64,000 nucleotides of DNA from Branchiostoma floridae. Its lineage: Eukaryota; Chordata; Leptocardii; Amphioxiformes; Branchiostomatidae. The translations under genes and the position numbers were made by a program. The DNA is taken from contig NC_049983.1 in the NCBI RefSeq assembly GCF_000003815.2, forward strand, positions 23,774,658 to 23,838,657, given 5' to 3'. Numbering within the stretch: the stretch's first letter is position 1; the number at the start of each line of letters is the position of its first letter. The notes beneath the pieces are model-generated. The model was given only the letters and a program-made list of their open reading frames with translations, was not told where the DNA came from and ran no database searches. Of the stretch, positions 22,251 through 35,500 are shown one piece after another.

Positions 22251-22547
22251 AAGTGAGTGCAAGTTACTAGTAGTGACTCAGTGTGTGAACGAGTGTCACG
22301 CAGTCCAGCATACTAGTAGATGACCAAACAAAATTCAACTTGATCTTAAAGGAATTTTTCTTCAACCTACTTTTTTCCTCAATTAATGCGTGAAGCTCAG
22401 ATGTACTTGCAAATACCACCCAATCCGATTTGGAAGACACAGTCCCAGTATATATTACTTATTATATATGATAATTAGTACTGTACAAAATCTACTTATA
22501 ACTTAAACATAAAGGGTTTTGTTTGATATTTCTTCTCTCTTTTGCAG

Positions 22548-23500
22548 CACAACTGAATCTGTCCAATACCTTCAGTGTGTGTGTGTGAAGCTCACACATA
22601 ACATCACACAACCCAACATGGAGGATACAGAGCCCAGTACATTGATGACCAGAACTTCAGTAGTGCAGAGGAACACAGGCTTCACGGGGAGTGTGGCATC
22701 ACCTGTCACCTCTCCTCTACAAACCGTTTCTCAGGAACATCGAATTCTTCCCGGAAGAGTTCAAGGTCCTCGAGATCAACAATGATGGGAATCTGGCATG
22801 TCCTCCGGAATGGATTCATGAGGGATGGGATCCAACTTAAAAAGTCACAGTGACTCAGATTCAGATTCAGCTTTATTCCTGGATGACTTGGCATGTATAT
22901 ACACATGAAATACGTCATCAGTCACAGAATCAACTTTAAAACATTAATACATTTACAACATTTAAAATTAGACAGCAATCGGATTAAGAAAATACACATG
23001 ACAGAATCAACATTCTTTACCGATCATCTAGCACTTTCGTACAGCAATCTTACAGAACGAGGTGCAAATGACATCTCATGTCGCTTCGTTTTACTTCTAG
23101 ATGCCCTGTATCGGGCTTCCCGACGAAGACTGTACGAACTGTCCTGAGGTGAAGTAAAGAACTCCCTCAGCGGAGAGCTACTGTCCCGCAGTATGTCTTG
23201 TAGAGTCTTCAGCGTCGCTGCGTCCCGTCTGTCTGATAGTGAGGGCAGAGAGTCAAATGGGATACCAATGATTCTAAGACAGCGCCTCTGCATGGCTTCT
23301 AGCTTGTCTGACAGGTGTTTCGGCAGTCCTCCCCACACCGGACTGGCATACTCCAGGAAGGGGCGTATGAAAGTTAGGTAAATCTGGAGCAAGACATCAG
23401 TAGGGAGACCAGCCTTCTTTGCAGCTGCAAGGTAATACACACGTGGCCGGGACTTCGTCAACATGACTCTGAGTGCTTTATGTGCTGGCTGTATTCAATG
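22548..23500 (+). pseudogene. Gene B first exon, interrupted by a LINE
   Basis: The exon follows cttttgcag (acceptor at 22546-22547). It has an ATG at 22618 reading MEDTEPST and ends at the gtaagt donor at 23501, as in gene C (56249-56626). Compared with C it carries a 2-nt frame-shifting difference just after MEDTEPST. It also contains a LINE insertion of about 620 bp (22845-23463) that splits the last 13 codons (DSECFMCWLYSM) from the rest. The intact product in gene C is unrecognised. Confidence 0.65.
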
Positions 23501-26500
23501 GTAAGTGGGCAATCTTAGATGCACCAACATGTGCATTCAACTAAGTTGTAGATTACATGTGACTTAGTGAAAAAAAGAAACTACTCTTACATATCCATTG
23601 CTTTATTCATACCGACGTTCGGTGACTGTCTGTCATACTGACTGGTTCACTTTGTAATGCAGCTCTAGGTAAACTGCTTACAGTTACAGATGAGGTTCCT
23701 AAACGTCAAGTATTTTACTTTGTGTACAGTGAGTGCTTAATGCAATTTTTACCATGCGGTCCCAAACGTTTCTTTTCTAGCTTTATATTTGCAAGTTTTA
23801 TCAGGCAGAAACCCCCTAGCCTCTATTCTGTCTTCCAACCAGCAGCATGCCGGTGTTTGTTTCTTGGGTGAACCCTGTGAGCCTTCATAAAATCTTTTCA
23901 AAGATAATCTTTGGCATTGGAATAGTCTAAGCTGTACAGAATTTGTCCCTGAACATGCAGGGGGGGAAATAGCATCCCAGGGGCTTCAGATTTCAACACA
24001 TTTTCATGGGATCATGCCATCCCCTCCCCCAGTACAATAGTTAAGAATTTGGCTGATTGATAAGAACTTGGCAATGCCCTTTATGTCTCATTAAATATTT
24101 TAGATTACATGATACATGGCTGTGAAAAAAACTAATGTAAACCCTGAATATCACGAACAAGTTAGAGCACAATCGATGTCTCAAAATAAAAGCTGTAACA
24201 GTCAAATCACAGGCACAAGGCAGTCATGAAGGCTACTAGTAGCTCTATGGTGGGTTCATTTGGTACATTGAGTGAGTGAGTGAGTGAGTGAGAGTGAGTG
24301 AGTGAGTGAGTGAGTGAGTGAGTGAGTGAGTGAGTGAGTGAGTGAGTGAGTGAGTGAGTGAGTGAAAGTGAGTGAGTGAGTGAGTGAGTGAGTGAGTGAG
24401 TGAGTGAGTGAGTGAGTGAGTGAGTGAAAGTGAAGAGTGAGTGAGAGAGTGTGAGTGAGTGAGTGAAAGTGAGTGAGTTAATAGTGAGGGACACTGATCA
24501 TGACAGTGAAAGTGAGTGAGTGTGAGCATTCATTGAGTTATTCTAATAGGCCATTAATAAGGCAGAAGTTTATTGTTAACTCCCAGGTGCCATGTCAGCT
24601 ATATTCAAAACAAGTTTGAAGATCAATAGTTATACAAATATTCTGCCCTGAGTTGAAGTGGCTCCCATGTGGACTGTGAACCTACATCTGGTGATGAAGG
24701 GTCAAAGTCCTAGGCCTGGTCTGCATGTTTGTTCCTGTTTGCTTGCTGATGTGGCAGTCAGGCTGCCATGTTGGAATTTTGGATTTTCCTGCCTTTTGAG
24801 CCAATATGGTGGACACCTGAACACCATCAGGGATCAAAAAGATAGTTGCCTGCTAACTAAGACTACAGTCCAGGTATGGTCTTTGATTGTATGATATATA
24901 CTTTACTAGGGGGAGGGCTGGTGCACTGGGGTGGAGGGTCATTAAATTTTTTTTAATGGGGGAGGGCCATTATAAAACTTTATGAGCTTGGGGATGGCCA
25001 TCCTTAGATTAGCTTAGCCAGCCAGCAAGATTTGCCCATCTAAATGTAGAAAGTGGCGTTCCAGAGGGTCAACCATTCTGAAATTGGAGTCCTGTCTGAC
25101 TCTCTTGCGATGGCTCACATTTTTGGCACTCCAAGATTATTATGGTGGGGGGGAGGTTTGGTTGGGCATGCATATGCCACTCAAAAACTTGAAACTTTTG
25201 TGTATTTTTAAATAGAAATAGTAAAGTAAGGTAACTTTACCTCAGTCTGCAGATAATGCATGAAACTAAGTATTTCAGTGGGCCGAGTTTGTCACTGTTT
25301 GATCTTTATTTATTCATGAGAAGCTCAAATCAGCATGCAGGCTGCTAATTCATTGAGGTCATGATGGAGGTATTAAAGGGTCAGATAAAATATAACAGAG
25401 GTACAGATTACATCGAGTCTTATGAAATCTATCAACATATATCATTACATGATATACATAGTACAAAAACATCGCTCCATTACTAGTAATTTACAAAAGC
25501 TCCGGTTTCTCTAGTGATATTTGCTTAGTTATCAATCATTGAAGTATTCGTTGTTATTTTGTTCCTAAGTTGTCATTGTGCACTGGGTCGCATTATTGAA
25601 TAATTTTCATATCTATTCAATCTCTATTATTTTATGAGTTGTTGAATTGTATTTTGATTTATAAATCTTGATGGGAAGCCACATTTTTTTCTCCCCATTT
25701 TTTTTGTCCATTCTGTGCTGCCCCCAGAGATGGACCTGGACACGTTCTTCAGGGCTGTAAGAGAAGGTGACGTGCAGACTGTGAGGAGGGGACTGGAGGC
25801 TGGGGTGGACGTCAACGCTAAGGGGCGCTCCTTTCCATGGGTAAGGGTACTGATACTACATTGATCAAACTAAAGGTGGGAGTTCTTATGCATCAATATC
25901 AATTTATGTGATTAACGTTTTGATGGAATGGTGACAAGTCGTTCCTTCTTTTTTTATCTGAACAATATATTGTGTCAATACTATATTAGCTGTTGACCAT
26001 TGATAGCCTGGCTTGATGATAATGAAAATTGTTAACTGCTGAAAAGGTATTCCAATGTACATTGTTATGAAATGTATTTTGAACCAAACTGCCAGCTATA
26101 TTCAGCAGTGTAATAAATAATTACCTAATAAACTCGGCACAAAAAGTTTGGAATATTAACTTTGACTGATCATATTTCCGTTGTTTCTGCATCAATTACA
26201 TGTAGAATGTTTTATACATCAATAGAAAGCCTGTGTGATTTCCTTCCATATGGTATCAAGCTCCTTCTGATTATAAATTCTCAGAACGAGCACCAGGTCT
26301 ACTTACGTCAGTGGGTCACAAAAAAAAAGTTTCAATTTTTGTGTTCAACTCTTTATCATCCTACTGATATGGGTGCGGTGTCAAGGATTCAATCTATCCT
26401 TTTTTACGTAATCTTTTGCATAAAGAACATTCAACTTTATCTTTAACATTTGATAATAGTATACGATTGTGCGCTTTTGGCTGTTGGGTGACCGAATCGA

Positions 26501-29500
26501 GGTGTGGAGGCGGCAAGGAGAATGTCACGCTGACTGTCGCACGGATAGAGCGTAACACGGCGTAGCGCTTGGTGTGGTGTATGTGTGTGTATTAATCCTG
26601 CCACAGGAAACACAAGGTTCACTGTCATCCTAGACAAGACAACCTCAATGCTGTGAGATACAGGGACACCATTCCCCATTCAGTCGCAATGTCTTCCCCC
26701 TTCAATATGGGGTCGAATGACATTCTGTTAGATTACACCGCCCGTCCACGCACATAGTCTGCAATGGTCCTTATTTTGTGTGGACAGGGGTTGTAGTCTA
26801 ACACTATGTCTTGCAGAATTGCATTTGGTCCCCCACAAAGGCTGGGGAGGTATGACATTGTGACTGCATGGAAAATGGTGTCCCTGTATCTCACAGCATT
26901 GAGGGTGTCTTGTCTGGGATGAGGGTCAACCTTGTTTTTCCTGTGGCAGCCATAAATACACCTCACTATGACACTGCCTCCACCAAGCGCTACACTGTGA
27001 GTCAGCGTGGCATCCGCACCTTGATTCAGTCATGCAACCGCCAAAAGGGCACATATACTATTCTAAAATGTTAAAGATAAACTTTGATTTTCTTTATACG
27101 AAAGATTACGTGAAAATAGGATAGATTGAATCCTTGACATCCACACCCATACCAGCAGGATGATACAGAGATGAACACAAAAATTGAAATTTTGGCACTT
27201 TTTTTGGTGTCCCACTGACGTGAGTAGCCCTGGTGCTCGTTTCATGAATTCATAATCATAAGAAATTTGATACCATATGAAAAGAAATCACACAGGCTTT
27301 CTATTGATATATAACACATTAAAATTGATACGGAAACAACGGAAATATGATCAGCCAAAGTTAGTATTCCAAACTTTTTGTGCCGAGTTAATGTAATTCT
27401 GACAGGAAACTGCAGACTTGTAAGATATGATATGATTTAGAGTGAGAGCATCTCTATGCAGAAATTTAATGTCAGCAAACAAAGCAGAAATTATTTCAGA
27501 CATACCCAAATGAGATTTACTGTGCCTGACACATGGTTAATCTGAAACCACCGTCAAGGTGTAAGGAATCCAAGACCAACATGAAAGTGAATGTGACATG
27601 GCACAACGCCACTGATATTTACATAAAACATTTTGTGACACTGATAGCATTCAGGCATGACTTCTACAGCAGGGTTAATTTTGTTAAAGGTCACAATAAT
27701 GGACATAACTTACATGTAGTTAAATTTTTCTGATACCTTTTGTATTGATACAAGATATGCACGCCTCATTAACAAGAAGAAACTTGAAGGTATAAATGAA
27801 CCATTATTCAAAAATGTTTTGAAAATTATCTCTAACTTTTGAAATGAGAAACTAATTACTATTTGATGACACGTTTGTACTTTTTCATAGCATTTTATTA
27901 CAGTATACTGACTGTCTGTGGGCAGACATCTTGTAATCCTAAGTTATTGTGACAGTCCCAACTTTTGTTCTATCAAGCCTAACCAGACATCCCTGCATGT
28001 AGCCAGCGAGTACGGGCAGACTGAGGTAGCAGAGCTTCTGATAAAAAATGGTGCTAACCTGGAGGGGAGGAACGGGGTAAGTAGCTATAACCCTGCTCTC
28101 ATTTTTCCTGTGACAGTGTATACCGGGACAATGGTGACCATGATGATGTCACAACACTCACAACATTGATAGTCATCTACTAAATCAAATGATCCCTTCC
28201 AAGAAAAAGTCTGTTGTATATAAAGGCATTTTGTCACTAAGTTTTTTTTCATATTCTATAAATGAATGAATGAATGAATATTCCTTCTGTGGCTTCCCGA
28301 CCAACACACATAGACTTACTACTTGAATGTGCATAATGTACATAATCATTCCCAAACATCGCAATATTGCAGAATAATAGTAAAAGCACCAGGTCCTGTT
28401 TCAAATGTTAAAAATGGACACACTTCTGCGTTTTTTGACTTTCACCTACTAGCCAGTTGTGCATGTGGATGTTATCCAAGTCAGTGTTGCAATATATTAT
28501 ATAGTAAACGTAATACTAAGGCTACATGAATGACTATTCCATGATTTACTATCATCTACAATGTATGCACGCAGCGGTTGGTGCAGAAGATTGTGACCTT
28601 TTTATCATATGTTCTTTTCGCACTCCCCATGCGCTAACCTCTGCTGCATGCTTCAAAGGGCCACACTTAAAATGTTACACAGAAGAAAACAAATATTTTT
28701 ACTAAGTTAAGTACTCTCTGCCATCTACCTTATTTTATCAAACCAATGATTAGAAATACTTTTGATATGATCTCTAACATTTGAAGTGATTCAAAATTAT
28801 ATTTGAATGTATTAATTTCAGTCCGCGTTTGCGCTTTTTCAGAGCATTTTATGACAGTATACTTGTCTCTTGGCAGTCATATTGTAACCGGTTACTGTCC
28901 GAACTTTTGTTCTATCCAGCTTGACCGGACACCCCTGCATATGGCCAGCAAGTACGGGCAGACTGAGGTAGCAGAGCTTCTGATAAAAAATGGTGCTAAC
29001 CTGGAGGCGAGGGACAGGGTAAGTAGCTATAACCCTGCTCTCATTTTTCCCGACTTTTAGCAGGACAAAGATGCCCATGATGGTACCCCTATCACAATAC
29101 TCACAACATTAATATCAATCTACTAATTATCCCTTCCAACAAGTCAGAGATAACCTTGACGCTATTGTTCTGGAGCAGGTGTAATTGACTTGCAACAAGG
29201 CATTTTGTCACTGAGTTTCTTTTGTATGAGAGTCTTGTACCCAGTGCTCCAGGACTTCCCCTGGCACACACATTATAATGTTCACAACTGTATTACAGTG
29301 TAGTAAAATGATCTGTTTTCAAATTGACAGTTTCAGTTGTACAAACATCCCCCATGAATTCACTGTTTCACTTTCACTTACCAAGTCGCGTGTGTAGATG
29401 TCACTCATCAAATCAAGTCAGTGTTGTAGCTAGTATTATATGCTACGTGAATGAGTCTTCCATATTTTATCACTAAAGGCATTACAGATTCTGAAGTGTT

Positions 29501-32500
29501 TTTTTATTTACATAATGGTTATCAAGTAACAAGAGTCTTTACAAGACCCGAAGGCCACTCCAAGGTTATGGGTTACATTTTGCAAACATTTGGTTAAGGT
29601 GTAAATTTTAACTCTCAATGTACTGTGTTGTTTTTTGTAACGTGTTTGTCTTATGACGCAAGGAAGACTAGCGATACATTGAATTTACTTAACTTGAAAG
29701 TTCATCTGTGTTGAGTAGAAGTCATTATTGAGTCAAACTGTAATATACAACACAAAATTGTACTCACCCAAATTTTCGACTGAACGGCACCATTCTTTTG
29801 TATTTACATTGTACTGACAAATGGAGATCCTTTGAATAAACAAATTAGCATATTTGCTTACAATGAAGACGTGCATACATGTAATTGGGTGTAAAGATGG
29901 GCATTGGTGTCATGTTATGACTAAAATATATCATTTACTACATCCTCTCTGTCATCTGTACATACAGTTCCAGTACACACCCCTCCATAACGCTGCTGCT
30001 GGGGGCCACACCAGGACTTGTGAGCTTCTGATTCGCCCTGGAGCTGATGTTATGGCCAAAGATAAGGTGATTTATATTTGTTTCAACAAACCTTTATCAT
30101 ATAATTTATTTTCTATGAATGGTACCAGTCCTCACCCTTGCATCTGGCTGCTGCATGGGCGTATGACGGGACGGCGTCATACTCGGGAATTGTGGGCGAA
30201 GTCTCGTGAGCACTACTGCGAGACGCCGCGAGATCTGAGAAGAAGCACAGCAGATCTCGAACAAACTGAGAAAGAGAAGGACGTGCTCCGAACTCTTCCG
30301 CTTACCACCGTCTTTTCCGCGCCATTTCGAACACCGCCGAACAACTTACCTCCTCGACTCCTCCTAAATTATCTCCCTACATCTTTACCCTTTTGACTCC
30401 CCCAAATTTCTCCCCCTCGTAAGAATGTTTGGTGCCGGCCGGAGAAAGATTCGCCCCCCAGCCCGTTTCGTCTCGTCACCGGCCGAGGACGCCGAGCTTG
30501 AGTGGCATTCCACGCCAGCAGAGCTGTCGAAAAGGCTGGAAGACGAGCTTTTGGATGTGACCCGCCAACTGGAGAAGATGAAAGCAGACCTCGGCGCCGA
30601 TTTGGAGAGGGCCGGCAGAGTTCGCACCCCCCTCCCCACCACCACACCGGAAGACGCCGACGGAGGTCAAAGGTCTCCCATCCCAGAAATCCCAGCGCGA
30701 GTTAAAGATGGCCGCCCGGAAGTGCACACAAGGGCGCTGCGTGAGAGCCCAATCCTCCCGTGAGGCAGAACTTTCCGACTTTGCGGGAGGTTCGGGCCTT
30801 TCAGCAGCTACAGAGTGACCCTACAGAGTCTTCCCGGCACATTCCAAGATATACCAAAGCGGAACAGTGGGGCGCAGCGGGCATCGAGGGCCACCCCCCT
30901 CCCCCCAAGTACAACACTCAGCAAGTCCAGGAAGGCCTCCCACCTTCACAGCAAGGTAAGAAACTTACAAGCGGCCTTGCCAGGAAAGCGCATGATAGAG
31001 TTGTCAGAGAGGTTAGTTGGCCTCATGAATATGTTTTTTCGGCCACCACCACCGTCACTTATGACTCATTGACCTACGACCAGTTTGTTGCCGGAGAAAT
31101 GTCCATTATTCTCAGTGCCCACACCCACCCGACAGAAAGCCGGAACAGGGGACACATCTTGAGGGGACTCATGCTGGACGTGCCCACTTATACCTTTAGG
31201 GGTGTTAAGAACTTTTTCAAGATTTTGCTCATACACGTTGAGCACGGCCTAGTGAACATCGACACTAACACCACACTAGCCGAAGTGTACAAACTAAAAG
31301 AAGATCATCTGCGGCGGCCGTCGTCGGAGATGGAGCAGGGTCATGCACACGGCGGTCCCCAGCAAGCAGCATCCACCGAGAGAGCTCAGTCCACGCAGCA
31401 CATACTGCTACAGGTATCAGGCCAATACCTGCTCCTTTGCCACCAACCACATCTCAGCGTTAGGCACACTCCACGTACACGCTTGCAAGTTCTGTTCCAG
31501 GAATAGGCCAGAAGTGGATGCCAGCCACCCCGCTAAGTTCTGCCCATTCAACAGAGATAGGGGAAGACAGAGCGGACACTCAGCAAACCGTGACAGTTCC
31601 TGACTAGACTCGGCTCACAGCAGGCATCGGACTTCCCCGGTAACGACCTTGACCGCAACTACAACCAAAGCGCAACAAGCAAGCCCAGTTTTACGAGACT
31701 CCTCTTGCAAGCTATCAAGACCTGTCATGAGAGGTACCCACACCCACGACGCTGCTTCGAAGCCCTCACTCGTATCGACGGCGAGCAGCTATGACAAACA
31801 GCGCGCTCTAAAGCCCTCACCAACTCAGACGGCGAGCCGCGCTCCCCCTCAAACCTCTCCAAGTAAGATGGCAGGCATGTACCATGCCCTACCCAAGCCC
31901 TACAGAGGCTCAGTACCGGCCTCGCACCCACGGTATCGACACAGGCGACACCCGCAGTGACTGACTCACAGCCTCATCAGCAAGGCGCCCCGTTCCTCCA
32001 AGCCCCCAGGGTCACTAAGCACACACACCTGCATGACGTCATTCACGCGTCAGGTCAGTACAACTTCCGTGGTTTGCGTATCCCGTTACAAACCCACCTC
32101 AACATTCCAGCGTGGCGAGCTTCCTTGGAACATTACGTTGATAACGGTATTGTGGAATTCCTTGAATTTGGTTGGCCCATTGGTTTTGACTCGCTGTACT
32201 TACCTGTGTCTTCCAGACGGAACCACAACTCGGCCAACACCTACAGCGCCGCGGTCGACCAGTACGTCAACAAGGAGGTGACACTCGGAGCCACGCAGGG
32301 CCCATTCCGCTTACCGCCCTTCGGCAACGACTTTGTTGCATCTCCCCTCCAGACCGTACCGAAAGGCGACGAAGGTGATAGGCGGGTAGTCGTGGACTTG
32401 AGCTTCCCGCCAGGGTCATCGGTCAACGACGGCATACCAGCGAAACAGTACTTGGGTCATCCACTCCACTTCACCCTCCCCAGCCACGAGGCCTTCGAAT

Positions 32501-35500
32501 CCTTGATCAGGCGCAAAGGCCCAGGCTGTCAGTTGTACAAGCGTGACCTGAGCAGGGCCTATCGCCAGATACCGGTAGACCCTTATGATTATCATATGCT
32601 CGGATTTACCTGGCGGGATAGCTTTTATTTCGATATTGTATTTCCGTTCGGGCTGCGCTCGGCGGCCATGGCGTGCCAAAGGACCACCAACGCCATCTCC
32701 TACATCCACGCAGCACAAGGCTACGAGTGTGTGAACTACATAGACGACTTCGGGGGCGCTGAGACTCCAGACGAGGCAGAGCAGGCCTTCCAGTCCTTGG
32801 GTTCGACTTTCCAACACCTCGGGCTCGAGGAGTCGGTAGAGAAGGCCACCCCGCCTTGTACGAACATGACTTTCTTAGGCATCGGTTACGACACCTTAAA
32901 GATGACAAAAAGCGTGACCCAAGAGCGCTTAGCTGATACACTTCTTGAATTGGACGTCTGGCTAGGCAAAACGAGAGCAACCAAACAGGAGATACAGGTA
33001 CTCCTTGGGAAACTGGCATTTGTGGCAATATGCGTCCAGCCGGGCAGGGTCTTTCTGTCGCGCATTATCACCACATTGAAGGGCCTTCGCAGACAGCATC
33101 ATTGAACACGGCTCTCCAGCGACTTTAAGAAGGATGTGCGCTGGTGGCGTACCTTTCTGCCAGAGTTTAACGGGATCTCCTTGATTAAAGACCCGTCACG
33201 TCGCACTTTACCCGACACGCCGACCACGGATGCCTGTCTCACCGGTTGCGGCGGCACCTTCAATCGTCAGTACTTTCACTCAGCCTTCCCGACAGCGCTT
33301 GTGCAACAAAAGCATACGATTCATCGCCTGGAGATGTTAGCCATCATCGTGGCGTGTAAGGCCTGGGGCGAAGACTGGTCGGGTTGCACAGTGCGGATCG
33401 CTTGCGACAACGAACCGTCCGTGCAAGTAATCCTGACAGGCCGTTCCACGGATACGTTCATGCAGGCATGCGCCAGAGAATTGATTTACCTTCAAGCTCG
33501 TTACGACTTTGCACTCTCTGCCTACCACATTCCTGGTGAGACCAACAGACTAGCGGACGCCTTGAGCCGCTGGCACACAAGTCCGAGTTACCAGCGTCAA
33601 TGGCAGACTGCAACTGCTGATGAGCTGTGGAACGAAACTTTAGTCCGCCAAGAGTGGTTCGACTTCACTCACGCGTGGTAGAATAGAAGCACGTTTTAGC
33701 ACCTCTCACCTGCACCTGACCTTGTTTCCATTCTCACACCACAGGTGATGCCTGGACTCTACTTGAACATGACACCCTGCGCACCCAGCAGCAAGCTTTT
33801 GCTGCTTCCACGCGGGCGAACCATCAGACCCAGTTCCGAGCTTACATCGCATTCTGCAAGTTCTTTGGGAAGGTGCCCATTCCAGCGTCGGCCCACCTCT
33901 TGTCATGCTACGCTCAGTTCTTGAGTCGCTCACTCAAGTCACCAGACACGATCGCACATTACCTCTCAGCCGTGAAGTTACTCCACCAACTTCACGGCCA
34001 CTACCAGTTCAGCCTCCAGCAATTTGAACTCCAGCAGACTCTCCGCGGCCTGAAGAAAATCCTACGGCACCGCCCCAAAGGGCGTCACCCCATCACCCCA
34101 GAATTCCTCTTAAAAGCACGGGAGTTCCTCAACTTGAATACTTCAAAAGACGTTACCACCTGGACAGTCTTATTGATCGGTTTCTTTGCCTACCTACGAA
34201 GATCAAACCTGGTGCCCACGACCGCGAAAGCTTTCGATAACACCAAGCACCTTCAGCGACGAGACATCCTGTGCGTTAAGGAAGGCCTTCTCATTCAGAA
34301 CACTTGGTCTAAAACTATTCAAGCTAACGAGAGAGACCTCGTAGTTCCCATCCTGGCGATCCCAGGTTCTCCGCTGTGCCCCGTGGTAGCTTACAACAAC
34401 ATGCTACAACTCTGCCCAGCGCCACCCGATGCGCCGGCCTTCCTCTTCCCACCAACCGCCCGGCGTCGGCACCGGCCAATGACTGCTTCTACTCTCACCA
34501 AAGAACTAGCTCGTTTAGTTAAGCAAGTCGATCTTCCGAAGGGCTACCACACGCTGCACGATCTACGCCGTGGCGGATACACCCTGGCTTTCGAGGCTGG
34601 CGTCCCTCGAGAGCTACGAAAGCAACACGGTGATTGGAGATCGGACGCTGACCTGCTCTACCTCCGTCCATCGGTTGAGCAACGTCTACGTGTACCGGCA
34701 GCCATGCGGCATCTCATCCTGCAGCGCATGTAAGCAGCTCTCCACCAACCTCGGAGTCTTCTTGGCCCCTGCGGATTGGCCTGTGACATCCTGTGTTTGT
34801 ACGATATTGTACACGAAACAGCTTACAAGACTGAGTAAAGATGTCACTCGCCCAATACGACTCCTGGTGATTGACTGAGTGTGAACAATTATGGGCGTAT
34901 GACGGGACGGCGTCATACTCGGGAATTGTGGGCGAAGTCTCGTGAGCACTACTGCGAGACGCCGCGAGATCTGAGAAGAAGCACAGCAGATCTCGAACAA
35001 ACTGCCAACCGCCACCCAACAACGTCCTTCAGAACTCTCGATCTCAGTAGTTCAGTTCCGTAGTTTTAAAATTCACAACTTAGTTTAGTCTCTGCACCAC
35101 TTAGATATTAGCCTTCTTTTAGCCTTTTCCCCAAGTCTCTCGATTGTTTTGTATGACTAGCATAGCCCTTCATGTGCAGTCAGAGCTAGAAGTTGCACCT
35201 TGTCACAGCATTCAGCTCTGCTCAGGTCCCAGATTGACGGGCGAGAGAGATAAACTGTAGTTTTCCTCCAAACTGTCATCGTCATCGAGAGCCTACCTGT
35301 TTTATAGCCATCTCGTGGCCTGTTATCGTTAGTGTTAAGGTCGCTCTGTACGTCGAGCAGTACCTCGTTTAGCGCTCAACTGTATTTTACCATGAATTGT
35401 ACTATTTTAACGAGAGCCTCAACATTTTACGGCCACTTCCCGGGCCCTGTAATTGTCATTCGTTAAGTTCGTTATGTACGTCAAAGGCTACCTTTTCTGT

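Noticed and set aside
24207-24529. Open frames rich in His/Ser/Leu/Thr on the minus strand (also at 22059 and 57640)
   Set aside because: They are translations of GTGA microsatellites in several frames, with no start context or conserved domain.
33678-33744. Intron joining Ngaro RNase H to the tyrosine recombinase (gtagaa ... ccacag)
   Set aside because: Joining at these sites creates an immediate TGA, and no other donor gives the recombinase frame.
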